A DNA stretch of 64,000 bases from Vogesella indigofera (lineage in GTDB: Bacteria > Pseudomonadota > Gammaproteobacteria > Burkholderiales > Chromobacteriaceae): the NCBI RefSeq assembly GCF_028548395.1, contig NZ_JAQQLA010000004.1:434001-498000 (forward strand). Direction: 5' to 3'. Both the position numbers and the translations under genes were made by a program. Shown here in pieces: positions 42,070 through 50,729 of the stretch. Each line of letters begins with the position of its first letter. The first letter of the stretch is position 1. The notes beneath the pieces were generated by a model that had not been told where the DNA came from, made no database searches, and saw only the letters and a program-made list of their open reading frames with translations.

Positions 42070-43791
42070 ATGGACACACGCCCCAAACATCACGTGGATG
42101 CGGTCAGCAGCATCAACGAATACCTGTCCCGTGCCGACTGGCGGGTGCAGGCCAACGCCAACCAGGGCTACAGCCTGGGCGGCATGATCCTCAACATCGC
42201 CGGCAAGCTCACCGCCGAGTACTGGCTGAACGAAGTGTTCCCTGCGGAAGCCGCCAGCGCGCACCGCCACGGCGACCTGCACATCCACGACCTGGACATG
42301 CTGTCCGGCTACTGCGCCGGCTGGTCGCTACGCACCCTGCTGCAGCTGGGTTTTGCCGGCGTCGGCGGCAAGGTGGAATCGGCGCCGCCGCGGCACTTGT
42401 CCAGCGCCTGCGGCCAGATCGTCAACTTCCTTGGCACGCTGCAGAACGAATGGGCCGGCGCGCAGGCGTTCAGCTCCTTCGATACCTACCTCGCCCCGTT
42501 CGTGAAAAAGGACGCGCTGGACTACGCGCAGGTGAAGCAGGCGATCCAGGAGCTGATCTACAACCTGAACGTGCCCAGCCGCTGGGGCACGCAGACGCCG
42601 TTCACCAACCTGACCTTCGACTGGGTGTGCCCGGAAGACCTGCGCGAGCAGATCCCGGTGCTGGGCGGCGAGGAGATGCCGTTCCGCTACGGCGACTGCG
42701 CCCCAGAAATGGCGCTGATCAACCGCGCCTATATCGAGGTGATGCTGGCCGGCGACGCGCTGGGGCGGGCGTTTACCTTCCCGATCCCCACCTACAACAT
42801 CACCAAGGATTTCGACTGGTACGGCGAGAACAGCGAGCTGTTGTTCGCGATGACCGCCAAGTACGGCCTGCCCTACTTCCAGAACTTCGTGAACTCCGAG
42901 CTGGAGCCGCACATGGTGCGCAGCATGTGCTGCCGCCTGCAGCTGGACCTGCGCGAGCTGATGAAGCGCGGCAACGGCCTGTTCGGCAGTGCCGAGCAGA
43001 CCGGCTCGGTGGGGGTGGTCACCGTCAACTGCGCACGGCTGGGCCACCGTTTTGCCGGCGACGAAGCGGCGCTGCTGGCCGAGACCGACCGCCTGCTGGA
43101 CCTGGGGCGCGAGGTGCTGGAAGCGCGCCGCCGCGTGGTGCAGCAGCACATCGACGGCGGGCTGTACCCGTACACCCGCCACTTCCTCGGCAGCCTGCGC
43201 AACCACTTCTCCACCCTGGGGGTGAACGGCATCAACGAGATGATCCGCAACTTCAGCGCCGACGCCCACGACATCACCAGCGACTGGGGCCATGCCTTCG
43301 CCTGCCGCTACCTGGACCACATCCGCGCGCGCATGGTGGAGTTCCAGCAGGCCACCGGCCACCTGTACAACCTGGAAGCCACGCCGGCGGAAGGCACCAC
43401 TTACCGCTTCGCGCGCGAGGACAACAAGCGCTACCCCGGCATCCTGCAGGCCGGCACGCCGCAGCAGCCGTACTACACCAACTCTAGCCAGCTGCCGGTG
43501 GGCTTTACCGACGACCCGTTCGAGGCGCTGCTGCGCCAGGACGAACTGCAGCGCAAATACACCGGCGGCACCGTGCTGCACCTGTACATGAGCGAGGCGG
43601 TGAGCAGCGCCGACGCCTGCCGCCAGCTGGTGAAGCGCGCGCTGGAAAACTTCCGCCTGCCCTACATCACCATCACCCCGACCTTCTCGATCTGCCCGAC
43701 GCACGGCTACCTGTCCGGGCGGCATGATTTCTGCCCGAAGTGCGACGCCGAGCTGATCGAGAAAAAATACCGCGCCGCCTGCTGCGACTGA
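42070..43791 (+). CDS. nrdD: Anaerobic ribonucleoside-triphosphate reductase, large part without glycyl-radical domain
   Basis: 573 residues of class III ribonucleotide reductase. The barrel is clear: NANQGYSLGGMILNIAGKL, HGDLHIHDLDMLSGYCAGW, SSACGQIVNFLGTLQNEW, NVPSRWGTQTPFTNLTFDW, TGSVGVVTVNCARLG. The C-terminus has the zinc region ICPTHGYLSGRHDFCPKCD (C542, C555, C558) and then stops, with no RVxGY radical motif. That motif is in the next gene. There is also no N-terminal ATP-cone, so overall activity control by ATP/dATP is probably missing. It makes dNTPs without oxygen; the FNR site upstream fits. The neighbour nrdG encodes its activase. Confidence 0.9.
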   Translation: MDTRPKHHVDAVSSINEYLSRADWRVQANANQGYSLGGMILNIAGKLTAEYWLNEVFPAEAASAHRHGDLHIHDLDMLSGYCAGWSLRTLLQLGFAGVGGKVESAPPRHLSSACGQIVNFLGTLQNEWAGAQAFSSFDTYLAPFVKKDALDYAQVKQAIQELIYNLNVPSRWGTQTPFTNLTFDWVCPEDLREQIPVLGGEEMPFRYGDCAPEMALINRAYIEVMLAGDALGRAFTFPIPTYNITKDFDWYGENSELLFAMTAKYGLPYFQNFVNSELEPHMVRSMCCRLQLDLRELMKRGNGLFGSAEQTGSVGVVTVNCARLGHRFAGDEAALLAETDRLLDLGREVLEARRRVVQQHIDGGLYPYTRHFLGSLRNHFSTLGVNGINEMIRNFSADAHDITSDWGHAFACRYLDHIRARMVEFQQATGHLYNLEATPAEGTTYRFAREDNKRYPGILQAGTPQQPYYTNSSQLPVGFTDDPFEALLRQDELQRKYTGGTVLHLYMSEAVSSADACRQLVKRALENFRLPYITITPTFSICPTHGYLSGRHDFCPKCDAELIEKKYRAACCD

Positions 43792-43796
43792 GCCGG

Positions 43797-43893
43797 TCGC
43801 CCGGATAAGCCTCAGGCGTATCCGGAAGTGGCCACCCGTGTCCCCGGATGCACTGTCTGTTTCCCGGATGCGCCTCGCTTATCCGGGCTACGA
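43797..43893. repeat. REP-like element between nrdD and the glycyl-radical gene
   Basis: Palindromic modules CCGGATAAGC...GTATCCGG and CCGGATGCGCCTCGCTTATCCGGGCTAC. Related modules occur at 58697-58771 (GTAGCCCGGATAAGCG, CGCATCCGGG). This type of extragenic palindrome is widespread in proteobacteria. Confidence 0.7.
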
Positions 43894-43944
43894 AAAAAGT
43901 AATGCCCACCGCCGCCATGCGGCCAACCCTTGAAAGGAAACACC

Positions 43945-44106
43945 ATGCACAACCAGCCAAGCATCGAACTGAAAGACGAAGAACGCACCCGCTGCGAGGT
44001 ATGGACACGGGTGATGGGCTACCACCGCCCGGTGGCCTCGTTCAATACCGGCAAACAGGGCGAGTTCCATGAACGCTGCCACTTCGACGAACAGCGCGTC
44101 GGCTGA
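43945..44106 (+). CDS. Separate glycyl-radical domain of anaerobic ribonucleotide reductase
   Basis: A 53-residue protein with its own ribosome site (AAAGGAAA, four bases before ATG). RCEVWTRVMGYHRPVASFN and GKQGEFHERCHF match the C-terminal glycyl-radical end of contiguous NrdD proteins. G25 in RVMGYH is the expected radical-bearing glycine. In other NrdD enzymes this block follows directly after the zinc site; here a stop codon, a REP-like element and a new start lie between. It likely docks into the nrdD product, as GrcA (YfiD) does in pyruvate formate-lyase. The last 38 bases overlap the nrdG start. Confidence 0.88.
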   Translation: MHNQPSIELKDEERTRCEVWTRVMGYHRPVASFNTGKQGEFHERCHFDEQRVG

Positions 44107-44794
44107 GCGCGCCCGCATCGGCGGCTGGCAGCCGTTCTCCGCCTGCGACTGGCCGGGCCGGCTCGCCGCGGTGGTATTCCTCGCCGGCTGCCCATGGCGC
44201 TGCGGCTACTGCCACAATCCCGGCTTGCTGCAGCGCCGCCACGGTCAGACCAGTTGGCCGCAGCTGCGCGCGCAATTGCAGGCACGGCACGGTCTGCTGG
44301 ACGGGGTGGTGTTTTCCGGTGGCGAGCCGCTGTCCGAGCCGGCCTTGCCGGCGCTGCTGGCCGAGGTGCGTGCCATGGGCTTTGCCACCGGCCTGCACAG
44401 CGGCGGCAGCCACCCGCAACGGCTGGCGGCGGTACTGCCACTGCTGGACTGGGTCGGGCTGGACATCAAGACCCTGCCGCCACAGTATCCGGCCATCACC
44501 GCGGTGGCCGGCAGCGGCGAGCGTGCCGCCGCCAGCCTGGCGCTGCTGCAAGCCAGCGGCGTCGCCTACGAATGCCGCAGCACCATCCACCCCGCGTTGC
44601 ACGACGACAGCACGCTGAGCCAGCTGGCCGCGTGGCTGTCCCAGCGTGGCGTGCGCCGCTACGCCTGGCAGCTGCTGCGCCCCAGCCCGCAATTGCCGCA
44701 GCCGTTTTCCCCCATCGCCGCAGGCTGGCCGGCGCCGGCGCTGCAGGCGGCGGTGGCCAGCCACTTTGCACACTTTGAACTGCGCACCGGCTAG
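44069..44794 (+). CDS. nrdG: Anaerobic ribonucleotide reductase activating enzyme
   Basis: A 241-residue radical SAM protein. The cluster motif CPWRCGYC (C41, C45, C48) has the CxxxCxxC form, followed by GGEPLSEPAL, the SAM-binding part. VGLDIKTLPP and YECRSTIHPALHDD match the NrdG-like activases of the Pseudomonas type (annotated 'anaerobic ribonucleoside-triphosphate reductase activating protein'). It makes the glycyl radical on the separate 53-residue subunit, using SAM and a 4Fe-4S cluster. ATG 44069 lies inside the previous gene, showing tight coupling. Confidence 0.88.
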   Translation: MNAATSTNSASAERARIGGWQPFSACDWPGRLAAVVFLAGCPWRCGYCHNPGLLQRRHGQTSWPQLRAQLQARHGLLDGVVFSGGEPLSEPALPALLAEVRAMGFATGLHSGGSHPQRLAAVLPLLDWVGLDIKTLPPQYPAITAVAGSGERAAASLALLQASGVAYECRSTIHPALHDDSTLSQLAAWLSQRGVRRYAWQLLRPSPQLPQPFSPIAAGWPAPALQAAVASHFAHFELRTG

Positions 44795-44819
44795 GCAGCG
44801 GCCAACCCTGGCCGCTGCC
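44794..44819 (+). terminator. Terminator after nrdG
   Basis: GGCAGCGGCCA / TGGCCGCTGCC stem with a four-base loop, overlapping the nrdG stop codon and containing a variant of the 12-bp word. An 11-C run follows at 44833-44843. Confidence 0.6.
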
Positions 44820-44971
44820 GCGACCACCTCAGCCCCCCCCCCCGCCGCCGGCAACACCATGCGGCGTAGCGACATCCCGTTTTCCCGGCAACAAAAAGGC
44901 ACAACGTCCGTTAGCGGACATTGTGCCGGTGTGCGCCCGCCACGGCAGCGGCGATAACGGGCGGGAAAAAC

Positions 44972-44999
44972 AAAAAACCCCGCCGTAGCGGGGTTTTTA
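44972..44999 (-). terminator. Terminator of cspA
   Basis: ACCCCGC-CGTA-GCGGGGT stem with an A-run on the left and T-run on the right; it works in both directions. A second hairpin (GGCACAA-GTCCG / CGGAC-TTGTGCC) lies at 44897-44926. Confidence 0.85.
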
Positions 45000-45016
45000 T
45001 CAAACGCTGTAAAAAA

Positions 45017-45220
45017 TTACAGAGCCTGGATGTTGGTGGCTTGTGGGCCTTTTTGACCCATACCTGGGGTGTAGCTAACTTTCTGGCCTTCGGTCAGCGA
45101 TTTGAAGCCTTCCGAGCGCACTTCGGAGAAGTGAGCGAACAGGTCGTTGCCGCCTGCATCTGGAGTGATGAAGCCAAAGCCTTTTGCATCGTTAAACCAT
45201 TTAACGGTACCAGTTTCCAT
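45017..45220 (-). CDS. cspA: Cold-shock domain protein
   Basis: 67 residues: a single cold-shock OB fold starting [21 protein letters not shown] with RNP1 KGFGFI and RNP2 LFAHFSEV (usually VFVHFS). It binds single-stranded RNA/DNA and acts as an RNA chaperone. AAAGGAATTAAAA precedes the ATG. The long upstream region (45221 to about 45440) is typical of csp genes whose leader RNA controls translation by temperature. Confidence 0.95.
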   Translation of the reverse strand: METGTVKWFNDAKGFGFITPDAGGNDLFAHFSEVRSEGFKSLTEGQKVSYTPGMGQKGPQATNIQAL

Positions 45221-45783
45221 TTTTAATTCCTTTAAAACGAGATTGACGGGCAATTGCCCAGGTGCATGACGATCAAGGAATCAAACCGGTAACAATGACG
45301 TGCCGCTTTTGAGGTGGATCAACGATGTCGCAAGCAATCTGCTGCTTGAAGGTCCTGCCAGCACAGTTATACGCAGCATCCCTCCCCCGGTCAACGATTA
45401 ATTGAATTTATTTTTGTTTTACCCTTAATAAATCCCATAAAAGTCAGTAACCACCCGTCCACGCCCTGCTGCCGCGACCCGCACACCGCAGCGCCGCCAC
45501 GGTTTGCCCGCCGCTGATGCCATGCCACTGCGGCGAGCAGGCTTGTATTCCGGCGCATCTTTACCTATGCCAAATGCACGGGTTGGCGACATTGAAACTG
45601 CTTGCCGCGCTGAAAGCTAGTTGAAAGGTTGGCCACCCTATAATTTGCTCGCCCCACCTGAGGTGGCGTGACCTGCGCGGCAGGCAACGTCAGGCCGCAG
45701 GGGACGCACAGGGTGAGGAGCCAAGCTCCCGCTGATGCCACCTCGGCATACACAACAATATGCAACACTCCGGAGATTACACA
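45221..45783. other. Divergent intergenic region between cspA and tctC
   Basis: The left side should hold the cspA promoter and long leader on the minus strand; it is AT-rich around 45380-45450. On the plus strand, TATAAT at 45639-45644 may be the tctC -10 box, with a CCACCTGAGGTGG palindrome at 45656-45668 in the leader. A variant word AAAGGTTGGCCACC is at 45625. I see no gene here. Confidence 0.45.
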
Positions 45784-46737
45784 ATGAAACTGTCGAAACT
45801 GTTCGTAAGCTGCCTGCTGGCGGTCACCCCGTTTGTCGCCCAGGCCCAGGTAGAGCAATTCAAGATCATGGCGCCGGCCAACCCGGGCGGCGGCTTTGAC
45901 ACCATTGCCCGCACCCTCGGCGAAGCGCTGCAGACGTCCGGCCAGGCCAAGAGCGTGGTGGTCGAGAACAAGGCCGGCGCCGGTGGTGCCATCGGCATGG
46001 CACAGTTCGTCAATAACGAAAAAGGCAATCCGAATGCACTGCTGGTGGCCGGTGCCGTCACCGTCGGCGCGCTGGAAACCAACAAGTCGCCGGTCAACTT
46101 CGGCATGGTGACGCCGATTGCGCGTCTGATGGGTGAATTCAACGTCATCGTGGTGCCGACCGCCTCGCCGTTCAAGAACCTGAAAGACCTGATGGCAGCC
46201 TACAAGGCGAAACCGGGTGCGGTGAGCATCGGTGGCGGCTCGGCCGGTGGCATCGACCACATCATGGCCAGCCTGATGTCCGAGAAAGCCGGTGTTGATC
46301 CCGACAAGCTGAACTACATCCCGTTCGCCGGCGGCGGCGAAGGCAAGGCGGCCATTCTCGGCAACCAGATCTCCGCCTACATCAGCGGCTACGGCGAACT
46401 GGCCGACCTGATCAAGGCCGGCAAGGTACGCGCACTGGGCATCTCCGCCTCCACCCGCAACGCCGACATCCCGGTACCGACCATGCGCGAGCAGGGCACC
46501 GACGTGGTGGTCTACAACTGGCGCGGCGTGTTTGGCGCCCCCGGTATCACCCCCGCCCAGCGCAACGACCTGATCAAGATGGTGGAAACCGCGGTCAAGT
46601 CGCCAAGCTGGAAGGCCAAGGCCGAGAAGATGGAATGGCTGGACATGCTGCAAAGCGGTGACAGCTTCAAGGCCTTCCTCAACGAAGACATCAAGCGCAC
46701 CGCAGCCACCGTCAAGAAACTGAAGCTGGGTAACTAA
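45784..46737 (+). CDS. tctC: Tripartite tricarboxylate transporter substrate-binding protein TctC
   Basis: 317 residues. A signal peptide (KLSKLFVSCLLAVTPFVAQAQ) is followed by a Bug-type binding protein with IMAPANPGGGFDTIARTL, VVENKAGAGGAIG, and GGGSAGGIDHI. TctC captures citrate or another carboxylate in the periplasm and hands it to TctAB. It is first in tctCBA; the gaps to tctB and tctA are four bases and none. The ligand is not shown by sequence. Confidence 0.93.
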   Translation: MKLSKLFVSCLLAVTPFVAQAQVEQFKIMAPANPGGGFDTIARTLGEALQTSGQAKSVVVENKAGAGGAIGMAQFVNNEKGNPNALLVAGAVTVGALETNKSPVNFGMVTPIARLMGEFNVIVVPTASPFKNLKDLMAAYKAKPGAVSIGGGSAGGIDHIMASLMSEKAGVDPDKLNYIPFAGGGEGKAAILGNQISAYISGYGELADLIKAGKVRALGISASTRNADIPVPTMREQGTDVVVYNWRGVFGAPGITPAQRNDLIKMVETAVKSPSWKAKAEKMEWLDMLQSGDSFKAFLNEDIKRTAATVKKLKLGN

Positions 46738-46740
46738 GCC

Positions 46741-47253
46741 ATGATCAAGCGCGTAACCGGCGAGCAACTGCTCGCCATCGGGATCATCCTGATCGGCCTG
46801 GTGATGGCCTGGCAGATCGGCGATATCCCTGAGGAGGCCGGTTATGCCGGCATCGGTCCGCGCTTCTTTCCTTCGCTGGTGGTGGCCGGTCTGATCGTTG
46901 CCGGGGGCGCGTTGCTGATGCAGCGCCGTCACCGTAACGGGCCGGACACCATCCTCAGCGCAGGCGAAGACGACACGGAACAACTGGAAGCGGAAGAAGC
47001 CGCCGAACGCGGCGAGGCCAACTGGAACATGTTCATCATTGCCAGTGGCAGCCTGCTGGCGCACATGGCGCTGATCGGCCTGGTCGGCTTTACCCTGGCC
47101 GGCACCTTCCTCTGCTTCGGCATCTGCCGCGCGCTGGAGACACGCCGTCCGGCGCTGGATCTGGTGCTGTCCTTCCTGCTGGCCCTCGGCCTGTTTCACT
47201 TGTTCAAGACGCTGGGGCTGAACCTGCCGGCGTTGATCACGGGGGTGCTGTAA
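46741..47253 (+). CDS. tctB: Tripartite tricarboxylate transporter small membrane subunit TctB
   Basis: 170 residues with four membrane segments (8-28, 40-58, 98-118 and 130-165) and an acidic cytoplasmic loop (ILSAGEDDTEQLEAEEAAER). It is the small permease subunit of the TTT system, between the binding protein and the large permease. Confidence 0.92.
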   Translation: MIKRVTGEQLLAIGIILIGLVMAWQIGDIPEEAGYAGIGPRFFPSLVVAGLIVAGGALLMQRRHRNGPDTILSAGEDDTEQLEAEEAAERGEANWNMFIIASGSLLAHMALIGLVGFTLAGTFLCFGICRALETRRPALDLVLSFLLALGLFHLFKTLGLNLPALITGVL

Positions 47254-48762
47254 ATGGATTCCTTGAATGCCCTGTTCAGTCTGGGGTTTGCCACCGCGCT
47301 GACCCCGGCCAACCTGCTGTGGGCGCTGCTCGGCTGTACGCTGGGCACCGCCATCGGCGTGCTGCCCGGCGTCGGCCCGGCGGTGACCGTGGCGCTGCTG
47401 CTGCCGGTCACGCAAAGTGTCGACCCGACCGGCGCGCTGATCATGCTGGCCGGTGTCTACTATGGCGCCATGTTCGGTGGCTCCACCACCTCCATCCTGC
47501 TCAACACCCCGGGTGAAGCCGGCTCCATCGTGTCGGCGCTGGAAGGCAACAAGATGGCGAAGATGGGGCGCGCCGGTCCGGCGCTGTCCACCGCCGCCAT
47601 CGGCTCCTTCGTCGCCGGCTCCATCGCCACCGTGCTGCTGACGCTGCTGGCGCCGGTGATCGCCGGCTTCGCGCTGCAGCTGGGCCCGGTGGAAACCTTC
47701 GCGTTGATGATGCTGACCTTCGCCGCGGTGTCGGCGGTACTCGGCAACTCGCCGCTGAAGGGCTTCATCGCTCTGCTGCTGGGCCTGTCTATGGGCCTGA
47801 TCGGCATCGAGGGCCAGTCGGGACAGTCGCGCTTCACCTTCGGACTGCTGCCGCTGATCGACGGCATCGACATCGTGGTGGTGGCGATGGGCCTGTTCGC
47901 GGTGGGCGAGACGCTGTACACCGCCACCTACGAGAACAAGATCGCCGGCCGCATCGAATCGCTGAAGGGCAGCTTCTGGATGAGCAAGGACGACTGGAAA
48001 CGCTCGTGGAAACCGTGGTTGCGCGGTACCGCCATCGGCTTCCCGTTCGGCACCCTGCCGGCCGGCGGCACCGAGATGCCGACCTTCCTGTCCTACTCCG
48101 CCGAGCGCAAGCTGGCCGACGAGAAGACGCGCAAGCAGTTCGGCAAGGGCGCCATCGAAGGCGTGGCCGGCCCGGAAGCGGCCAACAACGCCGCGGTCAC
48201 CGGCACGCTGGTGCCGCTGCTGACGCTGGGCATCCCGACCTCGGCTACCGCCGCCATCATGCTGTCTGCGTTCCAGCAGTACAACATCGTGCCCGGCCCG
48301 CTGCTGTTTGATACCAACCCGGAACTGGTGTGGGGCCTGATCGCCTCGCTGTACATCGGCAACGTGATGCTGCTGGTGCTGAACCTGCCGCTGGTCGGCC
48401 TGTGGGTGCAATTCCTGAAAGTGCCGCGCCCGCTGCTCTACGGCGGCATCATCGTGCTGGCCACCATGGGTGCCTACGCGCTGCGACAGAGCTGGTTCGA
48501 CCTGATGCTGCTCTATATAATCGGCGTGTTGGGCTTCCTGATGCGGCGCTTCGACTTCCCGGTGGTACCACTGGTGGTCGGCCTGATCGTCGGGCCGATG
48601 GCGGAGAAACACTTCCGTCGCGCCATGTCGATCAACGAGGGTGACCTGACCGTGTTCCTGACGCACCCGATCTCGCTGGTCATCCTGCTGGTCACCGCCG
48701 CCATCCTGGTGGTACCGCCACTGATGAAACGCCGCCAGGCCCTGCTGGACAGCGCACGTTAA
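47254..48762 (+). CDS. tctA: Tripartite tricarboxylate transporter large permease TctA
   Basis: 502 residues with about twelve membrane segments. The TctA signature [19 protein letters not shown] is near 30-50, with [20 protein letters not shown] near 69 (core [13 protein letters not shown]) and [20 protein letters not shown] near 267. The start codon follows the tctB stop directly. It forms the sodium- or proton-driven channel. The TctDE-like pair at 54.7 kb is a likely regulator. Confidence 0.95.
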   Translation: MDSLNALFSLGFATALTPANLLWALLGCTLGTAIGVLPGVGPAVTVALLLPVTQSVDPTGALIMLAGVYYGAMFGGSTTSILLNTPGEAGSIVSALEGNKMAKMGRAGPALSTAAIGSFVAGSIATVLLTLLAPVIAGFALQLGPVETFALMMLTFAAVSAVLGNSPLKGFIALLLGLSMGLIGIEGQSGQSRFTFGLLPLIDGIDIVVVAMGLFAVGETLYTATYENKIAGRIESLKGSFWMSKDDWKRSWKPWLRGTAIGFPFGTLPAGGTEMPTFLSYSAERKLADEKTRKQFGKGAIEGVAGPEAANNAAVTGTLVPLLTLGIPTSATAAIMLSAFQQYNIVPGPLLFDTNPELVWGLIASLYIGNVMLLVLNLPLVGLWVQFLKVPRPLLYGGIIVLATMGAYALRQSWFDLMLLYIIGVLGFLMRRFDFPVVPLVVGLIVGPMAEKHFRRAMSINEGDLTVFLTHPISLVILLVTAAILVVPPLMKRRQALLDSAR

Positions 48763-48775
48763 ACCAAACCTCCCG

Positions 48776-48810
48776 GGACACCTGGCTCTTTGCTGGCCAG
48801 GTGTCCTTTT
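48776..48810 (+). terminator. Terminator after tctA
   Basis: GGACACCTGGC / GCCAGGTGTCC perfect 11-bp stem followed by TTTT. Confidence 0.9.
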
Positions 48811-48843
48811 AATTGACATTTTTCACTGCACAAGGACAACACA

Positions 48844-49578
48844 ATGCCGGAGATCCTGTTTGAAAGCTCCTTCTGGCTGGCGGTGCTGCAGATCATCGCC
48901 ATCGACATCCTGCTCGGCGGCGACAACGCGGTCGTCATCGCGCTGGCCTGCCGCAAACTGCCGGAAGAACAACGCCGTCGTGGCATCTTCTGGGGCGTGG
49001 CCGGTGCCATCGGCCTGCGCGTGGTACTGATTTTCTTCGCGCTGCAACTGCTGGCGCTGCCCTACCTGAAGGTGGTCGGTGCGCTGCTGCTGCTGTGGAT
49101 CGGCATCAAGCTGCTGCAACCGGAGGATGACGACGCCCACGGCAATATCGAGGGCAGCACCCACCTGTGGGGCGCCATCAAGACCATCATCATCGCCGAC
49201 GCGGTGATGAGCCTGGACAACGTGATCGCGGTGGCCGGCGCCGCCAAGGGCAACCTCGGCATGGTGGTGTTCGGCATCGTGATCAGCATTCCGATCATCG
49301 TGTGGGGCAGCAAGTTCGTGCTCAAGCTGATGGACCGCTTCCCGATCGTGATCACCTTCGGTGCCGCGCTGCTGGGCTGGATCGCCGGCGACATGGTGAC
49401 CGGCGACGTGGTGGTGAAGCCGTACCTGGCCGACGCGCCGAGCTGGCTGCACTACGTCAACGCCGCGGCGGGTGCCATCTTCGTGGTGGTGACCGGCAAG
49501 TTCCTCGCCAGCCGCAAGACCGCCGCCGCCGCGCCGCTGCACGAGATTCCGCTGGCCGCCAACAAAGACCACAGCTAA
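48844..49578 (+). CDS. TerC-family membrane protein
   Basis: 244 residues with seven membrane segments. The paired acidic metal motifs are DILLGGDNAVVIALA (near 20) and DAVMSLDNVIAVAGAAKGNL (near 119). This YjbE-like branch of TerC exports manganese or loads it into secreted proteins. Upstream DNA is too short to hold a yybP-ykoY manganese riboswitch. The universal stress gene starts 12 bases after, so they may form an operon. Confidence 0.88.
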   Translation: MPEILFESSFWLAVLQIIAIDILLGGDNAVVIALACRKLPEEQRRRGIFWGVAGAIGLRVVLIFFALQLLALPYLKVVGALLLLWIGIKLLQPEDDDAHGNIEGSTHLWGAIKTIIIADAVMSLDNVIAVAGAAKGNLGMVVFGIVISIPIIVWGSKFVLKLMDRFPIVITFGAALLGWIAGDMVTGDVVVKPYLADAPSWLHYVNAAAGAIFVVVTGKFLASRKTAAAAPLHEIPLAANKDHS

Positions 49579-49590
49579 GAAAGGGACACC

Positions 49591-50019
49591 ATGAGCACTC
49601 GTATCCTGATTCCGGTAGACGGCTCGGCGCACGCGCTGCGCGCGGTAGAACACGCCCTGCAACTGGCCAAGCTCAACCCGGCACTGGAACTGCACCTGCT
49701 GAACGTGCAGATCCCGGTCGAATCCGGCCACGTGCGCCTGTTTGTCGGCCACGACCAGCTGGAAGACTACTACCGCGAGGAAGGCCTTGCCGCGCTGCAA
49801 GCGGCGAGCGCGCTGCTGCAACAGGCCGGTCAGGCCTGCCAGCAGCACATCGCGGTCGGCCACATCGCCGACACCATCGCCCGCTACGCGCAGGAGATGG
49901 CGTTCAGCCAGATCATCATCGGCTCGCACGGCCGCAGCGGCCTCGGCCAGCTGCTGCTGGGCTCGGTGGCCACCGACGTGGTACACCAGTCGGCGGTGCC
50001 GGTGACCGTGATCAAGTAA
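49591..50019 (+). CDS. Universal stress protein (UspA family)
   Basis: 142 residues with one Usp fold. The nucleotide-binding motif GSHGRSGLGQLLLGS near 111 has the G-x2-G-x9-G-S/T form, so it probably binds ATP. GGGACACC lies before the ATG. It is probably co-transcribed with the TerC gene and ends at a strong terminator. Confidence 0.9.
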   Translation: MSTRILIPVDGSAHALRAVEHALQLAKLNPALELHLLNVQIPVESGHVRLFVGHDQLEDYYREEGLAALQAASALLQQAGQACQQHIAVGHIADTIARYAQEMAFSQIIIGSHGRSGLGQLLLGSVATDVVHQSAVPVTVIK

Positions 50020-50037
50020 GCAACACGCCCCCGCGAC

Positions 50038-50083
50038 AGCGGCTTTCATCCCGGCACTGTGCCGACGGTGAAAGCCGCTTTTT
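50038..50083 (+). terminator. Terminator after the usp gene
   Basis: AGCGGCTTTCA / TGAAAGCCGCT stem enclosing a second CGGCA/TGCCG stem, followed by TTTTTC. Confidence 0.85.
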
Positions 50084-50183
50084 CATGGGCGGCACGCTTG
50101 CGGCCAACCTTGCCGCCGCCGTGTACAGCCGCAGCCGGCGGCCCGTACAATGATGGCATCATCGCCCTACGGAGCATGCCACC

Positions 50184-50729
50184 ATGCGCCACAAACTACG
50201 TACATTCGCCTTCGCCCTGCTGGCGCTGGTCGCCCTGCTCGGCAGCGCGCTGCTGGATTACTACCTGCCGGAACACAGCATCACCAGCATCACCGGTGTC
50301 GAGGTCAAGCTGGCGGACAAGGACGGGCCGATCAGCCGCCAGAACCCGGCCGACCAGCCGGTGCGCGACATGTACCTGATCTACACCCAGCACGCCATCG
50401 ACGACGTGCGCGTCTACCGCAACGAGGACACCGGCTGGGGCTGGCCGTTCTACTTCAAGTTCGACGCCTCCGACGTGCAGGCCACCGCCAACGCCATTGC
50501 CAACGCCCGGCAGCCGGCCTACCTCACCAGCTACGGCTGGCGCATCAACATGCTGTCGCTGTACCCCAACGTTACCGCCATCCGCCTCGCCGAAGCCGGC
50601 GAAGCCACCTGGAGCTTTTTCCGCTGGTTCTGGTTCGCGCTGTGGTTCACCCTGCTCGCCGCCGCCGGCTGGGGCCTGTATCGCGTGACGCGCCGCCAGC
50701 CGGACGCCACCAACAAGGACATGACATGA
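50184..50729 (+). CDS. DUF1523 family protein
   Basis: 181 residues with one membrane segment at each end (about 7-24 and 145-167) and a periplasmic middle. YYLPEHSITSITGVEVK, RDMYLIYT and WPFYFKFDASDVQA fit the DUF1523 family, which has no known function. It shares ATGA with the next gene, so it is translationally coupled to DinB. Confidence 0.8.
   Translation: MRHKLRTFAFALLALVALLGSALLDYYLPEHSITSITGVEVKLADKDGPISRQNPADQPVRDMYLIYTQHAIDDVRVYRNEDTGWGWPFYFKFDASDVQATANAIANARQPAYLTSYGWRINMLSLYPNVTAIRLAEAGEATWSFFRWFWFALWFTLLAAAGWGLYRVTRRQPDATNKDMT

Noticed and set aside
44833-44843. An 11-C run as a phase-variation switch
   Set aside because: It lies outside any gene, downstream of the nrdG terminator, and not in a promoter I can recognise. 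It may be partly a sequencing effect.
45565-48819. A very long open frame (over 1000 codons) on the minus strand opposite tctCBA, and similar ones opposite recB and prlC
   Set aside because: These are antisense shadows of GC-rich genes. Their translations are rich in H, R, Q and G with no recognisable domains, and the plus-strand tct genes are certain.
48763-48843. yybP-ykoY manganese riboswitch before the TerC gene
   Set aside because: Only 81 bases separate tctA from the TerC gene and most are taken by a terminator.
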